Below, piece after piece: positions 7,314 to 15,845 of a DNA stretch of 64,000 bases (within the stretch, counting starts at the first letter, position 1; each line of letters opens with the position of its first letter). Under the pieces are notes generated by a model. It was not told the DNA's origin, made no database searches, and saw only the letters and a program-made list of their open reading frames with translations. The translations under genes and the position numbers were made by a program. The DNA comes from Candidatus Avelusimicrobium pullarium. GTDB taxonomy: Bacteria > Elusimicrobiota > Elusimicrobia > Elusimicrobiales > Elusimicrobiaceae. The stretch spans positions 62,001 to 126,000 of the forward strand of contig CALUTQ010000002.1 of the NCBI GenBank assembly GCA_944323745.1, written 5' to 3'.

Positions 7314-7333
7314 ATTTTATGATAAACAAATAA

Positions 7334-7360
7334 AAAACCCCCGCTTGCGCGGAGGGTTTT
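7334..7360 (+). terminator. Terminator after the pilin gene
   Basis: A-run, CCCCCGC, short loop, GCGCGGAGGG, T-run; imperfect GC-rich hairpin 20 bases after the pilin stop. Confidence 0.75.
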
Positions 7361-7373
7361 GTTTGTGTCGGGT

Positions 7374-7412
7374 TTATTTCGTCAAAGCAACGAGTCCGGG
7401 CAATTCTTTGGA
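7374..7412 (-). pseudogene. Remnant of a second pgk 3' end
   Basis: On the minus strand this reads SKELPGLVALTK and a TAA stop. The same KELPGLVALTK and stop end the intact pgk about 110 bases away, but several codons differ synonymously. Outside these 39 bases the similarity is lost. It is either the relic of a duplicated, diverged pgk or the product of a local duplication followed by drift. Confidence 0.7.
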
Positions 7413-7420
7413 CAAAATAG

Positions 7421-7447
7421 ACCGAGCCCCAAACAACAGGGCTCGGT
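7421..7447 (-). terminator. Hairpin downstream of pgk
   Basis: ACCGAGCCC (7421-7429) and its exact inverse (7439-7447). On the minus strand it is followed by a moderately T-rich stretch. It lies between pgk and the pgk relic, so the relic is outside the present transcript. Confidence 0.6.
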
Positions 7448-7482
7448 TTGTGTTATATTCGGGGTAAGTCCAAAGACTTGCC

Positions 7483-8676
7483 TTATTTGGTCAAAGCGAC
7501 CAAACCCGGCAATTCTTTGCCTTCCACAAATTCCATACTGGCGCCGCCGCCCGTGGAAACGTGCGAAAACGCTTTCTGGTCAATTTTGCCTTTCTTGAGT
7601 ACGTTGACGCTGTCGCCGCCGCCAATGATGGAAATGGCGCCGTTTTTGGTGGCTTCAATCATCGCATTGGCAATGGCGTAGCTGCCGTGGGCGAAGTTCG
7701 GGAATTCAAACACGCCCATCGGGCCGTTCCAGAAAATCGTTTTGCATTTGAGCAGCTCATCGGCAAACAGCTTTTCGGTTTTGGGACCGATGTCCATACC
7801 TTCCATATCGGCAGGAATGGTGTCGGACACTACGGCTTCAGCCGTTTCCGAAAATTCTTTGGCCAGGCGGAAGTCCACCGGCATCAGCATTTTGACGCCT
7901 TTCGCTTCGGCTTTGGCCATAACCTGTTTGGCTTCTTCAATCTTGGTTTCATCCAAGAGGGACTTGCCCACTTCCATTCCTTTGGCTTTCAGGAAGGTGT
8001 AGGCCATACCGCCGCCGATGATGAGCACATTGACTTTGTCCAAGAGGTTATTAAGCAGCATAATTTTGTCGGATACTTTGGCACCGCCGATGACGGCCGC
8101 AAACGGGCGGGCAGGGTTGTTGAGGGCTTTGCCCAAGAATTCAACTTCTTTCTGCACCAAGAAACCCATAGAGCCCGGCAAAAATTGCGTAATGGCGCTG
8201 GTGGAAGCGTGGGCGCGGTGCACCGTGCCGAAGGCTTCCTGCACGAAGATTTCGCCGTGTTTGGCCAATTGTTTGGCAAATTCGGGGTCGTTCTTTTCTT
8301 CTTCGGGGTGGAAGCGGAGGTTTTCCAAAAGCACGATTTCGCCGTTTTTGGCGCTTTCCACTACTTTATCGGCTTCCGGGCCGACGCAGTCTTTGGCAAA
8401 GTGCACGGGCACGCCGAACACTCTTTGCACTTCTTCGGCCACGGGGGCCAGGCTGAACTCCGGCACTACTTTGCCTTTGGGGCGGCCCAAGTGAGCCATC
8501 AAAACGATGCGGCAGTTATTATCCAGCAGATACTTGATGGTTTTTTCGGTGGCAACGATGCGTTTGTTGTTGTCCACTTTGCCGTCTTTAAGGGGCACGT
8601 TATAGTCCACGCGCACCAATACTTTTTTGTTCTTTACGTCTACGTCCTGCACTTTTTTAATGCTGTCAAAATTCAT
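7483..8676 (-). CDS. pgk: Phosphoglycerate kinase
   Basis: Glycolytic enzyme that transfers the acyl phosphate of 1,3-bisphosphoglycerate to ADP. The 397-residue length is normal. The N-terminal domain carries RVDYNVPLKDG and LMAHLGRPKG, and the C-terminal nucleotide-binding domain carries GGAKVSDK, NGPMGVFE and the final GGGDS and STGGGASME loops. ATG 8676 is chosen because AAGGGG lies upstream; the longer frame to 8724 would add 16 residues without family support. It follows gapA in the same direction with a hairpin between them. Confidence 0.97.
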   Translation of the reverse strand: MNFDSIKKVQDVDVKNKKVLVRVDYNVPLKDGKVDNNKRIVATEKTIKYLLDNNCRIVLMAHLGRPKGKVVPEFSLAPVAEEVQRVFGVPVHFAKDCVGPEADKVVESAKNGEIVLLENLRFHPEEEKNDPEFAKQLAKHGEIFVQEAFGTVHRAHASTSAITQFLPGSMGFLVQKEVEFLGKALNNPARPFAAVIGGAKVSDKIMLLNNLLDKVNVLIIGGGMAYTFLKAKGMEVGKSLLDETKIEEAKQVMAKAEAKGVKMLMPVDFRLAKEFSETAEAVVSDTIPADMEGMDIGPKTEKLFADELLKCKTIFWNGPMGVFEFPNFAHGSYAIANAMIEATKNGAISIIGGGDSVNVLKKGKIDQKAFSHVSTGGGASMEFVEGKELPGLVALTK

Positions 8677-8707
8677 TTCTTTCACCCCTTCTTGCGTTAG
8701 AGAAAAC

Positions 8708-8733
8708 AAAGGCGGCTTTTGCAAGCCGCCTTT
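8708..8733 (-). terminator. Hairpin between gapA and pgk
   Basis: AAAGGCGGCTT (8708-8718) and its exact inverse (8723-8733) around four bases. It probably attenuates or stabilises the gapA transcript before pgk. Confidence 0.7.
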
Positions 8734-8747
8734 GCTTGTAAGACAGA

Positions 8748-9818
<1,071 letters not shown>

Positions 9819-9830
9819 TTACGTGCTTGA

Positions 9831-10556
9831 TTAGTTGCGGCTGTTGACGCGGCCCAAAAGCCTTAAAATTTCCAGATACAGCCACACCAGCGTGACGATG
9901 AGCGAAAAGCCCGCATACCATTCCATATATTTCGGGGCGACTACGCGGCTGGTCAATTGGTCAATAAAATGGAAATCAAGCAAAAAGTTAAACGCAGCTA
10001 CGCCGCAAATAATCACGTTGATACCGATGCTTAAAGCACTGTTGCTGCCGAAATAAGGCACATTGACGCCGAAAAGCATTAACACCAAAGAAACGATGTA
10101 GAACAGCGCTATGGCGCCCGTGGCAGCGGTAACGCCGATAATCAAGCCGTTGGTTACCGGAATAATGCGGCTTTTGTACAAAAACAGCATAATAAAAAAT
10201 ACCAAAAGCGTGATGGCAATGGCCTGCCCCACAATGCCTTGATATTGCGCGGCATACGCAGCCGAGATTACCCCCAGCACCAGTCCTTCCCCAAAGGCGT
10301 ATACCGGGGCCAGCACCGGCGCCATTTTTTTGCTGAAGATGACAATAAAAGCAATGATGGCCGTTACAATAGTAACGGGCCACATATAGGCAGCCATAGT
10401 CTGCGCATTGGCCCAACTGACCATTCCCCCCACCACACACAGAAGCAGCAGGAAAAAGGTTTTGTTGATGGTACCTTGCAGCGTCATAGCAGTTTCGGTA
10501 CGGTTCATCGCCTGTTGATAGGCTTTTTCATTAAAAAGCGGATTTCCGCTGGACAT
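9831..10556 (-). CDS. Bax inhibitor-1 / YccA-like membrane protein
   Basis: A 241-residue inner-membrane protein with about seven hydrophobic helices after a polar N-terminus (MSSGNPLFNEKAYQQAM). It matches the bacterial Bax-inhibitor-1-like family: NKTFFLLLLCVVGGMVSW, then a loop with EGLVLGVISAAY, and a late FHFIDQLTS segment with acidic residues near the last helix. The family forms pH-sensitive ion leak channels; the role in bacteria is unsettled. Stands alone, with an A/G-rich ribosome binding site (GGGAGGAGAAA) before ATG 10556. Confidence 0.88.
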   Translation of the reverse strand: MSSGNPLFNEKAYQQAMNRTETAMTLQGTINKTFFLLLLCVVGGMVSWANAQTMAAYMWPVTIVTAIIAFIVIFSKKMAPVLAPVYAFGEGLVLGVISAAYAAQYQGIVGQAIAITLLVFFIMLFLYKSRIIPVTNGLIIGVTAATGAIALFYIVSLVLMLFGVNVPYFGSNSALSIGINVIICGVAAFNFLLDFHFIDQLTSRVVAPKYMEWYAGFSLIVTLVWLYLEILRLLGRVNSRN

Positions 10557-10616
10557 ATTTTCTCCTCCCTGTTTTAAGATATCTTTATTCTATAAAATTT
10601 CCTTCGGTTATACATA

Positions 10617-10648
10617 AAAAAACGCGCTGCTTTGCACAGCGCGTTTTT
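10617..10648 (-). terminator. Terminator of the first pseudo-trypsin gene
   Basis: AACGCGCTG (10621-10629) and its exact inverse (10637-10645), flanked by A- and T-runs. Confidence 0.85.
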
Positions 10649-10671
10649 GGCAAAGGGGTGAGGGCATTTTT

Positions 10672-11583
10672 TCAGCGGTTTAAAAAATAGTCTTCATTGA
10701 CCATTTTTCTTTTGATTTGCGCCCAGTCTTCGGCGGAGTCTTTTTCAATGTTCTCCTGCAAAAACTGCGCCATTTCCGACGGGAAGAAGTAATAATTCCG
10801 GCCGGCTTTGCGCTGGTCTATAACCACATCGGCGGCGTTGAACCCCAGCAGAAATTCTTCGGTAGACAGTTGCGGAATTAAGCCAAACACGGGGTCGCCG
10901 CTGTCGCCTCTAATTAATTTCCAGCCCAGTCTGAAGCAGCCGCTTTCCGTGCAAACATCGGTTATTTCCACCTCGGCACATACGCGGCTGGGCAGGCAGA
11001 GTCTTTCGCGGTTTACCTGCACGCTGGAAAAAATCGTTTTCATCGTCTGCGGGTCTTTGGCGATAAACAAATTGACGGCGGGTTTGTTTTGAATGGTTTT
11101 TCTCAAATTTTCATTGTTCGGGTCAATGCGAATCAAAAATACTTTGTTTTCTTTGCTGGCGATAATGTGGTCGGCGTCAACCACTTCGCCGTTTATGCGC
11201 ACTTGTTCAATGGTGCGGGTTACTTTCGGGGTTGTTTTTTGAGGAGCGCTGCCAGCGCCGGCATAGTGATAAATTATCCCCCGCTCAGACAGACCGACAC
11301 AAGCCATAGAAGCCAGCAAATAGTGCGAGCTGATACGCACCGCCTGGCAGTCTTTTACCAAAGGGGAATTGTCGGCATAGGCGCTGTTTACGTAGGCGTC
11401 CACCGTTACTTTTATGGGAATAACGCCTTTATTGTGCGCATTGGCGGAATGCTGCATTTGCAGCGGTTTTTGGCTGACGGCGGCCTGCTCCAGCGCTTTG
11501 GTTAGCGCTTCTTGCGACGAGGCAAAAACGGCCGGACAGAGCAAGCTTACTAAAAAAAGAAAAACAGACAATTTGCGGTACAT
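10672..11583 (-). CDS. Secreted trypsin-fold protein with degenerate active site
   Basis: A 303-residue exported protein with a signal peptide of about 21 residues ending AVFA-S. It looks like the S1 (trypsin) fold: a strand and loop HYLLASMACVGL (88-98) sit where LTAAHC is expected, NKVFLIRID (146-154) where DIALLKL is expected, and RGDSGDPVFG (225-234) where GDSGGP is expected. The catalytic serine position is kept, but the histidine is Ala and the aspartate is Asn or lost, so it should not be a normal protease. A tandem paralogue lies immediately upstream. AAGGAG precedes ATG 11583. The function is unknown; a binding or scaffolding role is inference. Confidence 0.65.
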   Translation of the reverse strand: MYRKLSVFLFLVSLLCPAVFASSQEALTKALEQAAVSQKPLQMQHSANAHNKGVIPIKVTVDAYVNSAYADNSPLVKDCQAVRISSHYLLASMACVGLSERGIIYHYAGAGSAPQKTTPKVTRTIEQVRINGEVVDADHIIASKENKVFLIRIDPNNENLRKTIQNKPAVNLFIAKDPQTMKTIFSSVQVNRERLCLPSRVCAEVEITDVCTESGCFRLGWKLIRGDSGDPVFGLIPQLSTEEFLLGFNAADVVIDQRKAGRNYYFFPSEMAQFLQENIEKDSAEDWAQIKRKMVNEDYFLNR

Positions 11584-11650
11584 ATATACTCCTTATGGAA
11601 AGGTTATATAAATAATATATGGATTTAGAAGGATAAAGAAAAGGGACAAA

Positions 11651-11689
11651 AGGCCCACCGTCTTTTGGAAAAAAGACCTAGGCGGGCCT
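11651..11689 (-). terminator. Terminator of the second pseudo-trypsin gene
   Basis: AGGCCC (11651-11656) pairs with GGGCCT (11684-11689), with further inner pairing of GTCTTTT and AAAAGAC. A short T-rich tail follows on the minus strand. Confidence 0.65.
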
Positions 11690-11706
11690 GTCCGTAAAGG
11701 GTGTGC

Positions 11707-12579
11707 TTAGTGGTTGGCTAAAAATTTTTCGTCCACTATTTTGCGTTTCATTTCCTTCCAGGCGGAAGGCGTGAGGGACTGAACACTGTCCTGCAAAAAG
11801 GTTAATTCTTTGCCGGTCAGCAGCGTGTAGCGTTTGCCGGAACGGCCGCTGATGCCTTCGGAGCTGTTGTTAAAACCCAGCAGAAATTCCTGCCCGTTTT
11901 CCGTCACGCTGAAAAGCGGGTCCCCAAAGTCGCCGTTAATAAATTTGCTTTCCAGCGTTAAGGTGCAGCCGTCCTGACTGCAGGCCAAGTCCGGTTGCAC
12001 TTCCGCCGTGGTGCGCCCAATACCGCTGAGGCGTTGGCGGTTGATGTAAAAAGAGTTTTGCAGTTTGGCTACATCTTCGGCCGAGGCATTTGCCGACAAA
12101 ACCATCATATTGGCCTGCGGCATAGCGTGCAGGGTTTTGGCCAATTTGGAGTCTTCGTCATAAGGCACAAATACCAGCATCAGTGCGGTGGAATAATTGC
12201 CCAAGCCTATAATTTGGTCTTTTGAAATGCGGATGCCGTCTAATTTAAAATCAACGTAAGCACCCTTGACCGCCCGTACGCAAGCGCCGGAAACCGCCAG
12301 CCAGTTGTTGTATATTTTAACGGCCGGGCAGCGGTAGGAATATTCATTGGTAAAATGGGCTGTCTTGCCGGACATATCAATATCTTTTATTTCCTTGATA
12401 TATTCCGTTTTGATAGTCAGGGGCAAAACGCCTTCTTCCTTGGAATAATTGGAAGGAAAAGACGTTTTGATTTTTTGCTGTTCCTGCTGCAGGGCTTTAT
12501 CGAGCTTGTCTATGCCGGCGGCCGACAAAGAAGCGGCAGCCAGCAGCAAAAAGCCCATACTGTATAAAAATTTTTTCAT
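11707..12579 (-). CDS. Secreted trypsin-fold protein, catalytic residues lost (paralogue)
   Basis: A 290-residue exported protein with a signal peptide ending near SLSAAG. It is clearly a paralogue of the downstream gene: both have INR/VNRxRL, a two-cysteine loop (ACSQDGC against VCTESGC), EFLLGFN and the ending KRKxVxExFLxN. Here NWLAVSGACVRA replaces the LTAAHC segment (His to Ala) and GDFGDP replaces GDSGGP, so the serine is also lost. A disulfide pattern typical of S1 proteases is kept. ATG 12579 is favoured by GAGAGGAAACC. Each gene has its own terminator. Confidence 0.65.
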   Translation of the reverse strand: MKKFLYSMGFLLLAAASLSAAGIDKLDKALQQEQQKIKTSFPSNYSKEEGVLPLTIKTEYIKEIKDIDMSGKTAHFTNEYSYRCPAVKIYNNWLAVSGACVRAVKGAYVDFKLDGIRISKDQIIGLGNYSTALMLVFVPYDEDSKLAKTLHAMPQANMMVLSANASAEDVAKLQNSFYINRQRLSGIGRTTAEVQPDLACSQDGCTLTLESKFINGDFGDPLFSVTENGQEFLLGFNNSSEGISGRSGKRYTLLTGKELTFLQDSVQSLTPSAWKEMKRKIVDEKFLANH

Positions 12580-12645
12580 ATGGTTTCCTCTCAATGTCTT
12601 TTTACAGTATAGTATCTTTGGGGCTTTTCTTCAAGAGGAAGACAT

Positions 12646-12677
12646 AAAAAAAGCCCTGCTTTGCAGCAGGGCTTTTT
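12646..12677 (-). terminator. Terminator of groESL
   Basis: AGCCCTGCT (12652-12660) and its exact inverse (12665-12673), flanked by A- and T-runs. Confidence 0.9.
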
Positions 12678-12691
12678 GACTGCGGTTTAAA

Positions 12692-14329
12692 TTACATCAT
12701 ACCGCCCATTCCCCCCATACCGGGCATACCGGCAGCACCGTGGGAATGTTCTTTTTCGGGGGCGTCGGCCACCAAGGCTTCGGTGAGCAGCACCGTAGCG
12801 GCGATGGACGCGGCGTTCTCCAGGGCGGTGCGGACCACTTTGGCAGGGTCCACGACGCCGGCTTTGAGCAGGTCGCCATAGGTGCCGGTTTCGGCATCAA
12901 AGCCGTCGGCCTGGCCTTTCATAGACAAAACTTTGTCCACCACGACCGCGCCGTCCAAGCCTGCGTTGACCGCAATTTGGCGCAGCGGCGCCGTTAAGGC
13001 TTTGCGTACGATAGCGATACCGGTTTTGACGTCTTCGTTATCGGCTTTGAGGTTGTCCAAGGCTTTTTGGCTGCGGGCCAAGGCCACACCGCCGCCCGGG
13101 ACGAGGCCTTCTTCCACACCGGCTTTCGTGGCGTTTTTGGCGTCTTCCACTTTGGCTTTTTTGGCTTTCATTTCCGTTTCGGTGGCTGCACCTACGCTGA
13201 TGACGGCTACGCCGCCGGAAAGTTTAGCCAGGCGTTCCTGCAATTTTTCTTTGTCGTAATCGCTGGTGGAGTTTTCAATCTGTTTGCGGATCTGGTCGGC
13301 GCGCTGGGCAATGGCCGTTTTGTCGCCTTTGCCGCTGACGATGGTGGTGTTTTCTTTGTCCACCACAATGCGGTCTGCCTGACCCAGCATCGTAATTTCG
13401 GCTTTATCCAGCTTCATACCGCGTTCTTCGCTGATAACTTCGCCGCCGGTCAGCGTGGCGATATCCTGCAGCATTTCTTTGCGTCTGTCGCCAAAACCGG
13501 GGGCTTTGACCGCGCAGCCTTTAAGCGTGCCGCGCAATTTGTTGACCACCAACGTAGCCAAAGCTTCGCCGTCCACATCTTCGGCCACAATCAGGAACGG
13601 GCGGCCGCTTTGCACGATTTTTTCCAAAATCGGCAGCAGGTCGTTCATAGAAGAAATTTTCTTGTCGGTAATGATGATGTAGGCGTTTTCCAGCACGCAT
13701 TCCATTCTTTCCGGATCGGTTACAAAGTACGGGGAAATGTAGCCGCGGTCAAACTGCATACCTTCCACCACGTCCAGTTTGGTTTCGGCGCTTTTGCCTT
13801 CTTCAACGGTGATGACGCCTTCGTGGCCCACTCTTTCCATAGCTTCGGCAATCAATTCGCCGATGACGCGGTCATTGGAAGAAATGGTGGCGATTTGCGC
13901 CTTTTCTTCTTTAGTTTTGACCGGTTTCTGCATTTTGGAAAGTTCGCCTTTTACGGTTTCTACGGCCATTTCAATGCCTTTTTTGACTAAAGTCGGGTTG
14001 GCACCGGCCGTGATGTTTTTGATGCCTTCGCGCAACAGGGCGTCTGCCAGCACCGTGGCCGTGGTCGTACCGTCGCCGGCTACATCGTTGGTTTTGGCGG
14101 CCACTTCGCGGATGAGCTGTGCGCCCATATTTTCAAACTTGTCTTCCAGTTCAATGTCTTTGGCAATCGTCACGCCGTCGTCAATAATAAGCGGAGAGCC
14201 AAACTTTTTTTCCAGCACTACGCTGCGGCCCTTGGGGCCCAAGGTTACTTTGACGGCATTGGCTACTTTTTCAATGCCTGCTTTCATTTTGGCGCGGGAT
14301 TCGTCGCCGAAAATAATTTGTTTAGCCAT
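12692..14329 (-). CDS. groL: Chaperonin GroEL
   Basis: ATP-driven folding chamber subunit, 545 residues, full length. The N-terminus has [15 protein letters not shown], the ATP-binding [10 protein letters not shown], and the C-terminus ends with the usual Gly-Met-rich tail (MGGMGGMM). Located 20 bases after groES in the same transcript, with a groESL terminator after it. Regulation is through the CIRCE-like operator before groES. Confidence 0.98.
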   Translation of the reverse strand: MAKQIIFGDESRAKMKAGIEKVANAVKVTLGPKGRSVVLEKKFGSPLIIDDGVTIAKDIELEDKFENMGAQLIREVAAKTNDVAGDGTTTATVLADALLREGIKNITAGANPTLVKKGIEMAVETVKGELSKMQKPVKTKEEKAQIATISSNDRVIGELIAEAMERVGHEGVITVEEGKSAETKLDVVEGMQFDRGYISPYFVTDPERMECVLENAYIIITDKKISSMNDLLPILEKIVQSGRPFLIVAEDVDGEALATLVVNKLRGTLKGCAVKAPGFGDRRKEMLQDIATLTGGEVISEERGMKLDKAEITMLGQADRIVVDKENTTIVSGKGDKTAIAQRADQIRKQIENSTSDYDKEKLQERLAKLSGGVAVISVGAATETEMKAKKAKVEDAKNATKAGVEEGLVPGGGVALARSQKALDNLKADNEDVKTGIAIVRKALTAPLRQIAVNAGLDGAVVVDKVLSMKGQADGFDAETGTYGDLLKAGVVDPAKVVRTALENAASIAATVLLTEALVADAPEKEHSHGAAGMPGMGGMGGMM

Positions 14330-14349
14330 AAAAATTCATCTCCTCTTTG

Positions 14350-14643
14350 TTACCCTAAAATACCCAGAATTTCATCTTGGTGAATAATCAAATAGGTTTC
14401 GTCGTCCAATTTGATTTCAGTGCCGGAATATTTGCCGTAGAGCACTCTGTCGCCTTTCTTAACGTCCATCGGCATACGGTTGCCTTTGTCGTCAAGTTTA
14501 CCGGGGCCGGCAGCCAGCACTTCCCCCTCCATCGGTTTTTCTTTGGCGGTATCGGGAATGATAATTCCGCCTTTCATCGTTTCACGTTCAATCGGCTTGA
14601 CGATTAATCTGTCGCCAAGGGGCTTAATTTTTACATCGCTCAT
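14350..14643 (-). CDS. groES: Co-chaperonin GroES
   Basis: Ten-kilodalton lid of the GroEL chamber, 97 residues. It contains [11 protein letters not shown], the mobile loop [17 protein letters not shown] and the ending [11 protein letters not shown] 14643 is chosen because GGAG lies nine bases upstream and the family begins here; an upstream extension to 14703 would run into the operator. First gene of the groESL operon. Confidence 0.97.
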   Translation of the reverse strand: MSDVKIKPLGDRLIVKPIERETMKGGIIIPDTAKEKPMEGEVLAAGPGKLDDKGNRMPMDVKKGDRVLYGKYSGTEIKLDDETYLIIHQDEILGILG

Positions 14644-14692
14644 ATTCACCCACTCCTTATGTTGTTTGAAATGTTTCCGTCGGAGTATTAAA

Positions 14693-14746
14693 CTAGCACT
14701 CAAACGGGCTTAATGCTAATTTAGCATAAAAAAAGATAATTGTCAA
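14693..14746 (-). promoter_or_regulatory. groESL promoter with CIRCE-like operator
   Basis: Read on the minus strand, TTGACA (14746-14741), 17 bases, then TAAATT (14723-14718). Directly after it is TTAGCATTA, nine bases, GAGTGCTAG (14719-14693). This is the HrcA operator CIRCE (TTAGCACTC-N9-GAGTGCTAA) with one good and one weaker half. Heat-shock repression by HrcA is the likely control; hrcA itself is not in the window. Confidence 0.75.
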
Positions 14747-14970
14747 TAGTTTATCAAGATTGCTAAAAAAGAATTTTGCATTAGATGAAAATAATAGCAA
14801 TAACAGGCAAAAAAATTGTATATGTGCGCGTATTGGCCTTTATAAAAAATCGCCTGCGGTGCAAAATTGCCAGAGAACAAAAGATAACGTCTGACGCGGC
14901 CGCGTATTATGGCACAGTGCAGGCGGCCGGTGCCGCAAAAGGCAAATTCCTTTTTTCTTAGGAAGAAAAT
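14747..14970. other. Intergenic region, no gene seen
   Basis: About 220 bases between the groESL promoter and the phosphatase terminator. An 80-codon open frame on the minus strand has no ribosome binding site and no protein-like composition; I see nothing supportable. Confidence 0.4.
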
Positions 14971-15003
14971 AAAAAACCGAAGCATTTACGGCTTCGGTTT
15001 TTT
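14971..15003 (-). terminator. Terminator of the kinase-phosphatase operon
   Basis: ACCGAAGC (14976-14983) and its exact inverse (14991-14998), with A- and T-runs on both sides. Confidence 0.85.
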
Positions 15004-15017
15004 GACAGTGTTTTTTA

Positions 15018-15845
15018 TTAAGAAGCTCGGGAGAACAATTTTTTTACCCGCTGCCCGAAGGAAAGCTTTTTAGGGGCAAGTATTTTAATTACGACGGCGG
15101 AAATATTATCCTGCCCGTCCCGTTCATTAGACGTGCGTACTAAATGCTTGCAAAGTTTAACGATGGGCATATCTTTGTCTTTGCTTAAAATTTCGGCAAT
15201 GGCCTGTTCGGTAAGCCCTTTATAGAGCCCGTCGGAACAAAGGACCAAAATGTCGCCTGCTTTAATGGGAAATTTCAACAAGTCAAATTCAATGTTTTTC
15301 TTAATGCCCATAGCGCGGGTCAGCACGTTTTGAATTTTGCTTTTATCTGCGTCCGCCTTGGACAAAAGCCCGCGGCGCACGTGTTCCATCGCCAACGAAT
15401 GATCGGTGGTGATTTGGATGATTTTATTATCGCGGTAAAGGTATATGCGCGAGTCGCCCACGTGCACGGCAATGGCGCAGTCTTTGTCAAACAGCACACC
15501 GGTGAGCGTGGTGCCCATCATTTTATAAACGTCGGAAGACTGAGCCGTGGAATAAATGGCCGCATTGGCCAAATTGGCCGCCATCAACAGTTTGCGTTCC
15601 GTCGGGGCCAGTTTGGGCAAAAACGTTTCGGGTATTTGCAGTGCGCCGCTGTTGATTTTGCGGATAGTTTCCGCCAGCACCGATACGGCAATACTGCTGG
15701 CAATTTCGCCTGCGCTGTGCCCCCCCATCCCGTCTGCCACTACGCCTAAACCCAAGTCCGAAGAAATGAGCACATTGTCCTCATTCTTCTCGCGGATCTT
15801 TCCGATATCGGTAACGGCGGCAAATTCAATATCAAAGATGCTCAT
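15018..15845 (-). CDS. PP2C-family Ser/Thr protein phosphatase (Stp/PrpC type)
   Basis: A 275-residue cytosolic metal-dependent phosphatase. The PPM motifs are in order: TDIGKIREKNEDN near the N-terminus (metal-binding Asp and Glu), VVADGMGGHSAGE, VGDSRIYLYR, ITTDHSLAMEHVRRGLLS, LCSDGLYKGL, and ERDGQDNISAVVI near the end. It overlaps the upstream kinase by ATGA, so kinase and phosphatase are made together and probably set the phosphorylation state of shared targets. This is the normal bacterial pairing of Hanks-type kinase and PP2C. Confidence 0.93.
   Translation of the reverse strand: MSIFDIEFAAVTDIGKIREKNEDNVLISSDLGLGVVADGMGGHSAGEIASSIAVSVLAETIRKINSGALQIPETFLPKLAPTERKLLMAANLANAAIYSTAQSSDVYKMMGTTLTGVLFDKDCAIAVHVGDSRIYLYRDNKIIQITTDHSLAMEHVRRGLLSKADADKSKIQNVLTRAMGIKKNIEFDLLKFPIKAGDILVLCSDGLYKGLTEQAIAEILSKDKDMPIVKLCKHLVRTSNERDGQDNISAVVIKILAPKKLSFGQRVKKLFSRAS

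Noticed and set aside
7561-8700. 379-codon plus-strand open frame
   Set aside because: Antisense shadow of pgk; Phe/His-rich composition is typical of such shadows.
13067-13990. 307-codon plus-strand open frame
   Set aside because: Antisense shadow of groL.
14743-14985. 80-codon minus-strand frame
   Set aside because: No ribosome binding site and no recognisable domain; it lies in the intergenic region upstream of groESL.
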